A program made the position numbers and the translations under genes. From the NCBI GenBank assembly GCA_002404055.1, contig DHIZ01000015.1:1-7253 (forward strand): a DNA stretch of 7,253 nucleotides, given 5' to 3'. Below the pieces are notes generated by a model, which ran no database searches, was not told the DNA's origin, and saw only the letters and a program-made list of their open reading frames with translations. The DNA comes from Chloroflexi bacterium UBA4733 (lineage in GTDB: Bacteria > Chloroflexota > UBA4733). Positions 1 through 5,552 of the stretch are shown here, piece by piece. The first letter of the stretch is position 1, and every line of letters starts with the position of its first letter.

Positions 1-2040
1 ATCAAGAACACCTTCGGGCGCATGGAGTCGGCCTGGCGGCCGGCCAGCGCCGACGAAGGCTTCGAGATCGTGCGTCGCCGGCTGTTTGAGCCGATCACGG
101 ACCCCAAGGACTTTGTCAGCCGCGACGCCGTCAGTCGCGCCTTCGCCGACCTGTATCGTGGCCAGACGGGGGAGTTCCCTACCAACTGCCGGGAAGCCGA
201 CTACGAGCGGCGGATCAAGGCCGCTTACCCCATCCACCCGGAACTGTTCGACCGGCTCTACACCGACTGGTCCAGCCTGGACAAGTTCCAGCGCACGCGC
301 GGCGTCTTGCGCTTGATGGCCGGGGTGATCCACACCCTCTGGCAGCGCCAGGACGGCGGCGTGCTGATCATGCCGGCCAGCGTGCCGGTGGATGAGCCGA
401 GCGTGCAGTTCGAGTTGACCCGCTACATGGACGACCCCTGGGTGCCGGTGATCGAGACGGACGTGGATGGTCCCAGCGCCTTGCCGGTACGGCTGGACCA
501 GGAGAACACGACGTTCGGCCGCTACTCCGCCTGCCGGCGGGTGGCGCGCACCCTCTACCTCGGCTCGGCGCCGACGCTGCACACCAGCCAGCGTGGACTG
601 GACGACCGCAGCCTCAAGCTGGGCTGCGTCCAGCCCGGCGAGACTGTCGCCACCTTCGGCGACGCCTTGCGCCGGCTGACTGACCAGGCCACCCACCTCT
701 ACCAGGACGGCACGCGCTACTGGTTCTCCACTCAGCCCAGCGTCACCCGCCTGGCCCAGGACCGGGCCGAGCAGCAGCCAGCGGATGTCGTCTTCGAGGA
801 ACTGCGGCGACGGCTGCGCGAGGAGGCGAAGACGCGCGGCGACTTTGCCCGTGTCCACCCCTGTCCGCCCTCCAGCGCCGAAGTGCCGGACGAGACGGAG
901 GCGCGCCTGGTGATCCTGGATCCCGAGGTGTCCCATTCCCTGAAGACGGCGGAGAGCACGGCCCGTGTGGCGGCGGCGACGTTGCTGGATCAGCGCGGCA
1001 GCGGTCCCCGCCGCTTCCGCAATATGGTGGTCTTCCTGGCGGCCGACCGGGCGCGCCTGGCCGAGCTGCAGCGGGGCGTGCAGCAGTACCTGGCCTGGAA
1101 GTCGATCCGCGAGGAGACGGAGGTCCTCAACCTCGACGCCTTCCAGCGTGCCCAGGTCGAGAACCGCTTCAAGCAGGCCGACGAGACGGTGCGACGGCGC
1201 ATCCCGGAAACCTACACCTGGCTGCTAGTACCGGAGCAAACGCCCAACGGTCCAGTAGTGTGGCAGGAGATCCGCGTCCAGGGGGAGGAGCCACTGGCCG
1301 TGCGGGCCAGTCGCAAGCTGCGCAACGAGGACATGCTGATCACCGCCTACGCCCCGACCCTGCTGCGCGGCCAGCTCGACCGCATCCCCCTCTGGCGCGG
1401 CGACCACGTCGGCGTGCGCCAGCTCTGGGAGGACCTCGCCCAGTACATCTACCTGCCCCGCCTGAAGGACAGCGAGGTCCTGCTCACCAGCATCCGCAGC
1501 GGCCTCAGCATGCTGACCTGGCAGCAGGAGACCTTCGCCTACGCCCAGGGCTACGACGAGCGCCAGCAGCGCTACCTGGGCCTGCTGGCCGGCCAGAGCG
1601 CCGGCGTCACGCTGGACAGCAGCAGCCTGGTCGTCAAACCGGAGGCGGCGCTCCGCCAACTCAATGCCGAAACGCCCGCCCCGATCGTGCAGCCCGCTGT
1701 TGACTATATATCCACATCGACCACCACCAGCCGAATTGCCGACGGCCACGTGATCGGCGGCACCGTTGTCCCTCCGCCACCCTCACCCACGCCACACACG
1801 GTCGCACCGCGCCGCTTCTACGGCTCGGTGACGCTGGATGCCCGGCGCATGGCGAGCGAGGCGAGCAACATCGCCCAGGAGGTCATGCAGCACCTGGTGA
1901 GCCAGCTCGGTGCCGAGGCCGAGGTGACGCTGGAGATCAGTGTCCGCATCCCCCAGGGTACGCCGGAGCACGTCGTGCGCATCGTGACGGAAAACTGCCG
2001 AAGCCTGCATTTCAGCAGCTACGCGTTCGAGGATGCGTGA
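1..2040 (+). CDS. DUF499-family ATP-binding protein of a defence array, C-terminal part (5' end outside window)
   Basis: The frame is open from base 1 (IKNTFGR precedes the first ATG at 22), so that ATG is internal and the gene starts left of the window; 679 residues plus TGA are visible. Family members are about 1,000 residues or more, with an N-terminal P-loop ATPase, so the Walker A region should lie outside. Family hallmarks in visible numbering are: MESAWRPA near 8-15; AAYPIHPELFDRLY with DWSSLDKFQRTRGVLRLMA at about 74-107; the GRYSACRRVARTLYLGSAP stretch at about 173-191, which I read as part of the ATPase/lid region; VQPGE and FGDALRRL at about 210-226; RNMVVFLAAD and QYLAWKSI at about 340-369. 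A Pro/Thr-rich linker (about 555-605) precedes a small C-terminal domain (about 606-679: FYGSVTLD, VTLEI, VVRIVTEN). Known relatives occur with DUF1156 adenine methylases and helicases in anti-phage islands. Its role here, as an ATP-driven component of such a complex, is inferred. No frameshift is seen. The family call is from recalled motifs. Confidence 0.85.
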   Translation: MKNTFGRMESAWRPASADEGFEIVRRRLFEPITDPKDFVSRDAVSRAFADLYRGQTGEFPTNCREADYERRIKAAYPIHPELFDRLYTDWSSLDKFQRTRGVLRLMAGVIHTLWQRQDGGVLIMPASVPVDEPSVQFELTRYMDDPWVPVIETDVDGPSALPVRLDQENTTFGRYSACRRVARTLYLGSAPTLHTSQRGLDDRSLKLGCVQPGETVATFGDALRRLTDQATHLYQDGTRYWFSTQPSVTRLAQDRAEQQPADVVFEELRRRLREEAKTRGDFARVHPCPPSSAEVPDETEARLVILDPEVSHSLKTAESTARVAAATLLDQRGSGPRRFRNMVVFLAADRARLAELQRGVQQYLAWKSIREETEVLNLDAFQRAQVENRFKQADETVRRRIPETYTWLLVPEQTPNGPVVWQEIRVQGEEPLAVRASRKLRNEDMLITAYAPTLLRGQLDRIPLWRGDHVGVRQLWEDLAQYIYLPRLKDSEVLLTSIRSGLSMLTWQQETFAYAQGYDERQQRYLGLLAGQSAGVTLDSSSLVVKPEAALRQLNAETPAPIVQPAVDYISTSTTTSRIADGHVIGGTVVPPPPSPTPHTVAPRRFYGSVTLDARRMASEASNIAQEVMQHLVSQLGAEAEVTLEISVRIPQGTPEHVVRIVTENCRSLHFSSYAFEDA

Positions 2041-2191
2041 GAGTGAGTGCATTTTGGGGCTAGCACGGTGATTGGAATCATGAAGCTACTTTAGCGATGT
2101 CCACGCTCACTCCAGCAGATGCTTCACGACTACGATAGGTTCGCCGTCGAGCTATTTATTCAGCAAGTCAATACTGGCGCTACGGCCTGCA
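2041..2191. other. Convergent intergenic gap, no clear terminator
   Basis: These 151 bases lie between the stop of the DUF499 gene (+) and the stop of sulfatase A (-). They are visibly poorer in G+C than either gene. I found no convincing stem followed by a T-run on either strand. The longest inverted match is GAGTGAG (2041-2047) against CTCACTC (2105-2111), which are too far apart for a normal terminator hairpin. A GCTA-CTT-TAGC mini-stem near 2086-2096 is too short to count. No credible small gene was seen. Confidence 0.6.
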
Positions 2192-3859
2192 TCACGGCAG
2201 CGCGTCCCACAGCGCCTCGTAGGGCGTCCCGCGCAGGTCGCCGCCGGCCGCCTTCCAGGCCCGCAGGTCGAGCTCCTCCAGGCGGTAGCTGGTCTCGTGG
2301 CGGATGGCGTCCATGACCGTCTGCCCCGGCGGCTCCATGGCCCGTAACTCCTCCGGAGGCAGGTTAACCACCCAGAAGGGGAACTGCCGGTTGCGCCCGC
2401 CGCCAGGCTGGCTCGGCGGGTAGGTCCGGAACTGATCTCCGGACAGCGACTCGGCAAAGCCGTGACCGCGCTCCCACTCGACCAGCCGGCGCTCCAGCGC
2501 CGCCGCCTGGTCGGGTCGATCCTCGACCAAATTGTGGCGCTCGTGCGGGTCCTGCTGCAAGTCGTACAGCTCCCGTTTGCCGGAGCCCAGCCAGACGGCG
2601 TACTTCACCGCCCGCTCGCGCCAGCAGAGCCAACGTTGCTGCCCCAGGCCCAGGTCGAGCACGAGCGCCTCGCGCTGCGCCGCCGACTGTCGACCTTCGG
2701 CGCTGAGCAGACTGGCGCCGGCTACCTCGTGCGGACCGGGGTAGGCCACGCCCGCCGCGTCGAGGCAAGTCGGCAGCACATCGAGCAGGCTCACGAGGTC
2801 GTCGCTGACCTGCCCGCCACGCACCCGAGCCGGCCAGCGCAGCAGGAAGGGGACGCGCACGGCCGGCTCGTAGGGGCTGCTCTTCTGCCAGAGACCATGG
2901 TCGCCGAGCATCTCGCCGTGGTCGCTGGCGAAGAGCACCAGCGTGTTCTCGGCCAAGCCCAGGCGCTCTAGCTCGGCCAGGATGCGGCCCACGCCCTTGT
3001 CGACCAGGCTCACCTGGGCGTAGTAGCGCGCCTTGATCGCGCGCAGTCGCGCCGGACTGCGCTCCGCGCCATCGCCGCTGGCGCGTGCAGCGCGGCGCTC
3101 CGGGCTCAGATCTTCGTCCGGTCGGTCCAGGTAGACCGGCAATGGCAGCGCCTCCGCGTCGTAGGCCTCGCGGAAGGACTCCGGCACGTTCCAGGGCGGG
3201 TGGGGGGCGATCCAGGAGGACCAGAGGAAGAAGGGCCGGCCCCGGCGCAAAGCGGCGTGCTCGCGCAGGAAGGCGATCGAGCGGTCGGCCACCCAGGCGG
3301 ACCCTACATGCTCCTCGGGGATGACCGTCGTCTGCGGCTGCTGGTAGAGCAGGTTGCGCACGCCGTGGACCTCGCGGAGGTGGCCGTAGCCGTGCGCCTG
3401 CAGGTAGCACAGGTAGTCGTCGTCGGCCCGGTAGCGCGGGATCTCTTCCATCAGTTCCATCCGGTGGAAGCCGTGGTGCCGTCCGGTCGGCTGGAAATGG
3501 AACTTGCCAATGCCATGCGTGCGGTAGCCGGCGGCGCCCAAGAGGGTCATCACCGTCGGCAGTTCGGGGCGCGGCCCGGGCGTGCTGGCATTCGCCACCC
3601 AGTGGTGCTCCCGCATGCGCAGGCCCGTGAGGAGGGAGTAGCGGGAGGCGATACAGACCGGCGTCGTGGTCACGGCCTGCGTGAAGCGGATCCCTTCGCC
3701 GGCCAGCCGGTCCAGATTGGGCGTGCGGATGAAGGGGTTGCCGGAGCAGCCCAGGGCGTCGGCCCGTTGCTGATCGGTGAAGAGCAGCAGGATATTGGGC
3801 GGCTCCGTGACCTCGATCGACGGAGCGCGCGCTCCCCGTGCTGGCCCTGCCATCCCCAT
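2192..3859 (-). CDS. Sulfatase A: cytoplasmic type I (formylglycine) sulfatase
   Basis: Alkaline-phosphatase-superfamily hydrolase, 555 aa, expected to cleave sulfate esters using a formylglycine made from Cys. With ATG at 3859 as residue 1: PNILLLFTDQQ gives the metal ligand Asp29 with Gln30; RTPNLDRLA follows; CIASR at 69-73 is the modification motif C-x-[P/A]-x-R, with Ala in place of the commoner Pro; GKFHF gives Lys119 and His121; APHPPW gives His220; SDHG gives Asp313 and His314; WQKS gives Lys326; ELYDLQQDP at about 430 is the usual C-terminal sulfatase block. All expected active-site positions are filled. A tail of about 110 residues after that block has no domain I recognise. There is no signal peptide, so a cytoplasmic location is inferred. 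The start was chosen because AAGGAG lies 6 nt upstream; an in-frame ATG at 3892 (566 aa) has a weaker ribosome site. The gene follows the binding-protein stop by 45 nt, so the two are likely cotranscribed. Substrate unknown; a phosphonate or phosphate monoester hydrolase is a less likely alternative. Confidence 0.92.
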   Translation of the reverse strand: MGMAGPARGARAPSIEVTEPPNILLLFTDQQRADALGCSGNPFIRTPNLDRLAGEGIRFTQAVTTTPVCIASRYSLLTGLRMREHHWVANASTPGPRPELPTVMTLLGAAGYRTHGIGKFHFQPTGRHHGFHRMELMEEIPRYRADDDYLCYLQAHGYGHLREVHGVRNLLYQQPQTTVIPEEHVGSAWVADRSIAFLREHAALRRGRPFFLWSSWIAPHPPWNVPESFREAYDAEALPLPVYLDRPDEDLSPERRAARASGDGAERSPARLRAIKARYYAQVSLVDKGVGRILAELERLGLAENTLVLFASDHGEMLGDHGLWQKSSPYEPAVRVPFLLRWPARVRGGQVSDDLVSLLDVLPTCLDAAGVAYPGPHEVAGASLLSAEGRQSAAQREALVLDLGLGQQRWLCWRERAVKYAVWLGSGKRELYDLQQDPHERHNLVEDRPDQAAALERRLVEWERGHGFAESLSGDQFRTYPPSQPGGGRNRQFPFWVVNLPPEELRAMEPPGQTVMDAIRHETSYRLEELDLRAWKAAGGDLRGTPYEALWDALP

Positions 3860-3865
3860 GTGGTG

Positions 3866-3871
3866 CTCCTT
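3866..3871 (-). promoter_or_regulatory. Ribosome binding site deciding the sulfatase A start
   Basis: Read on the minus strand, AAGGAG is followed by 6 nt (CACCAC) and ATG at 3859. This is near the ideal Shine-Dalgarno sequence and spacing. The upstream in-frame ATG at 3892 has only GGGA-like bases before it, so 3859 is preferred. Confidence 0.8.
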
Positions 3872-3904
3872 CTGCGCGTCGGATTGCTTCATCGTCCCGG
3901 CGGG

Positions 3905-5389
3905 TCAGTGCGGCGCCTGCTGGATGATCCCCATCATCGCCTGGCAGGCCTGGGACATTGCCGCGTGGACATCCGCTTTGTTGGCCAAGACCAGGGCGAG
4001 TTGCTTGGCGTAGGCGTCGGTGGCGTTGCTGTCGTCCGGCAGCACCTGGAGCGGCTTGCCGTACTTGGTGGCGATCTGTTCCACCAGCGCGATGTGCGCC
4101 GGAACGGCGTTGTGTTGCGTCTGTTGCGTCGTATAGGAGGTCAAGGCGGTGCGCTTGCTGGGCATGTTGCCCGGCAGCACCACTTGCGCTGGAGTCTGAT
4201 TTTTGATCCACCAGGAGAGGAAGGACCAGGCCTGGTCGGCATGGGGCGACTGGGTGGGCAGTGAGTGACCCGGAGCGCCCTTGATGATGGCACGGCGGCC
4301 GGCGGGGCCGCTGGGCGGAATGGCGACATCCCATTCAAGGCCCTGGTCCAGGCGATAGCGCTCGATGAGGTAGGAGCCGTTGATCTGCATGCCCAGGCGC
4401 TTGGTGGCGAACGGCCCATCCGGTACGCCCTTGGCGAAACCGTTGCCGGGCGGCGGGCTGACCTGCGTCTTATAGATGAGGTCGTGCCAGAACTGGATGG
4501 CGTCCAGGCTCTGTTGCGAGTCAAGGAGGCATTGGGCGAAATCGGGCGAGGTAAAGTCCCAGCCGAAGGAGTAGAGCATGGTGCGCGTGAAGTAGGTCGG
4601 GTCAAAGCCGTACTGGGCCGCCTGCGGGCTGGCGTTCGGCTTGGTCAGCCGCTGCGCCACCTCAACCAGGTGTTGCCATGTCCAGGTCTCATCCGGCGGC
4701 GCTTCGCCCGCCGCCTGGAACAATGCCGTGTTGTAGTACAGGGGAGACGTGGCGAACATCGTGTACCAAGCCCAGTATTTGCCGGTCTGCTGGGGCCAGC
4801 GGCCCATTTCCAGGGCCGTCTGGACGTAGTCTGCAACGGCAATCTTGTCGCGGCTGATTCGGGAATCGAGCGATTGCAGCGCCCCTTTTCCGGCCAGCGC
4901 CTGGCTCTCATCCCAGTTCGTTTCCGCCAGGTCCGGCGGCGTCCCCCCGGCCATGAGCGCCGTCAGCTTGGAGGCGTAGTTCGTGGAGATCACCTGCTGG
5001 CCGAGCGTCACCGCCGGCTGGACCTTGGCGTAGTCGGCGAACAGTTGCTTGTAGGCGGCGAGCGACGGCTGCTGGACGAGCCACGATGAGATCTGGAGCG
5101 TCGTACCCGTGTGCGCCGGCGCGGCGGTCGTTGGACTGGCGATTTCACTGGTTGCCGCCGATGTGCGACCTGCTGCCGTGGATTGTACGCTGCTGGTTGG
5201 CGTCCCCGCTGTTGTCGCCGCTGAGGCCGGTGTGGCGGCGCTGACGCTCTCGACCTGACCGGCGGTGGCGCTCGTCAGCACCCGCGGCGCGGTGCTCCCG
5301 CAGGCGACCAGGATGCCAGTGGAACCGAGCAGCGCGATCTGCGCTGCGCCGACGAGCAATCGTCGCCGGGTCAAGGCTGTGCTTGCCAT
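3905..5389 (-). CDS. Extracellular solute-binding lipoprotein of a carbohydrate-type ABC importer (family 1)
   Basis: 494 aa, ligand-binding component of an ABC importer of the MalE/UgpB (CUT1) kind, anchored outside the membrane. The N-terminus has TRRRLLVG at 7-14 (possibly a twin-arginine signal), a hydrophobic core to about residue 28, and the lipobox LVAC with Cys30 as the lipidated residue. Residues 31-94 are an Ala/Ser/Thr-rich tether. The folded part begins at about 96 (TTLQISSW). Family-1 marks are GGTPPDL (148-154), PLYYNTALFQAAG (216-228), a Trp-rich segment with ETWTWQHLVEVAQ (234-246), NGSYLIERY (337-345) and ADQAWSFLSWWI (384-395). Many aromatic residues (WAWYT, TWTW, SFGWDF) would suit sugar stacking. 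The gene lies between two sulfatase genes, so a sulfated sugar or similar ligand is inferred, not shown. The cognate permeases and ATPase are not in the window. A good ribosome site (AAAGGGGA) and a strong promoter lie upstream. Confidence 0.9.
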   Translation of the reverse strand: MASTALTRRRLLVGAAQIALLGSTGILVACGSTAPRVLTSATAGQVESVSAATPASAATTAGTPTSSVQSTAAGRTSAATSEIASPTTAAPAHTGTTLQISSWLVQQPSLAAYKQLFADYAKVQPAVTLGQQVISTNYASKLTALMAGGTPPDLAETNWDESQALAGKGALQSLDSRISRDKIAVADYVQTALEMGRWPQQTGKYWAWYTMFATSPLYYNTALFQAAGEAPPDETWTWQHLVEVAQRLTKPNASPQAAQYGFDPTYFTRTMLYSFGWDFTSPDFAQCLLDSQQSLDAIQFWHDLIYKTQVSPPPGNGFAKGVPDGPFATKRLGMQINGSYLIERYRLDQGLEWDVAIPPSGPAGRRAIIKGAPGHSLPTQSPHADQAWSFLSWWIKNQTPAQVVLPGNMPSKRTALTSYTTQQTQHNAVPAHIALVEQIATKYGKPLQVLPDDSNATDAYAKQLALVLANKADVHAAMSQACQAMMGIIQQAPH

Positions 5390-5517
5390 GATTCCCCTTT
5401 CTTACGCTGTCTGCGCAACGTGGGTCGCTTTCACGTGCCGGTCCCAAATACGGTCATGCTCCTGATCTGCGGACGGTCAATGCTTTCCCCCGGGCGCCGA
5501 GGCGTATGGGTCAACGT
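5390..5517 (-). other. Untranslated leader of the binding-protein transcript
   Basis: If transcription starts about 7 nt after the TATATT box (near 5517), the leader is about 125 nt long. It holds a GC-rich block at about 5488-5502 (CGGCGCCCGGGGG on the minus strand) and a CACGTG palindrome near 5432-5437. Close to the inferred start, CGTAT is repeated 12 bp apart on the plus strand (5503-5507 and 5515-5519). I recognise no known riboswitch. Regulation through this leader is possible but not shown. Confidence 0.35.
5393..5400 (-). promoter_or_regulatory. Ribosome binding site of the solute-binding protein gene
   Basis: The minus strand reads AAAGGGGA, then 3 nt (ATC) before ATG at 5389. It is purine-rich and placed correctly, supporting the chosen start. 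The signal peptide begins directly after that ATG. Confidence 0.65.
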
Positions 5518-5523
5518 ATCACG

Positions 5524-5552
5524 AATATAGCGGTAGACCGATTGCCTGTCAA
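5524..5552 (-). promoter_or_regulatory. Near-consensus sigma-70 promoter for binding protein and sulfatase A
   Basis: On the minus strand TTGACA (5552-5547) is followed by exactly 17 bp and TATATT (5529-5524). The -35 box is a perfect match and the -10 box differs from TATAAT at one position. The -35 box overlaps the TGA stop of sulfatase B (5551-5549), so this promoter would add transcription to the downstream pair independently of sulfatase B. Confidence 0.75.

Noticed and set aside
1699..1735. TTGACT with TATATA inside the DUF499 gene as a promoter
   Set aside because: The AT-rich bases sit directly against the -35-like box, and no -10 box occurs at 16-18 bp; no gene starts downstream.
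1225..1749. 174-codon minus-strand frame inside the DUF499 gene
   Set aside because: Antisense shadow; the plus-strand frame is conserved-looking through this region.
2041..2111. GAGTGAG / CTCACTC inverted repeat as a terminator
   Set aside because: The arms are about 57 nt apart and no T-run follows.
3860..3892. Upstream ATG at 3892 as the sulfatase A start
   Set aside because: It adds 11 residues (MKQSDAQKEHH) with no fold role and has a weaker ribosome site than the AAGGAG placed before 3859. It remains possible.
3200..4264. 354-codon plus-strand frame antisense to sulfatase A and the binding protein
   Set aside because: Composition is typical of the antisense of a GC-rich gene; the opposite strand has clear sulfatase motifs and ribosome sites.
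2364..4334. Long open frame (656 codons) on the minus strand crossing the end of the binding protein and most of sulfatase A
   Set aside because: It is rich in Arg, Ala, Pro and Gly without motifs, and is a frame-shifted shadow of two well-supported genes in GC-rich DNA.
4265..5089. 274-codon plus-strand frame antisense to the binding protein
   Set aside because: No recognisable motif; lies fully within a well-supported gene on the other strand.
5439..5465. Eight-codon leader peptide frame (MTVFGTGT) before the binding-protein gene
   Set aside because: The AGGAG before its ATG is only 1 nt away, and there are no regulatory codons; most likely chance.
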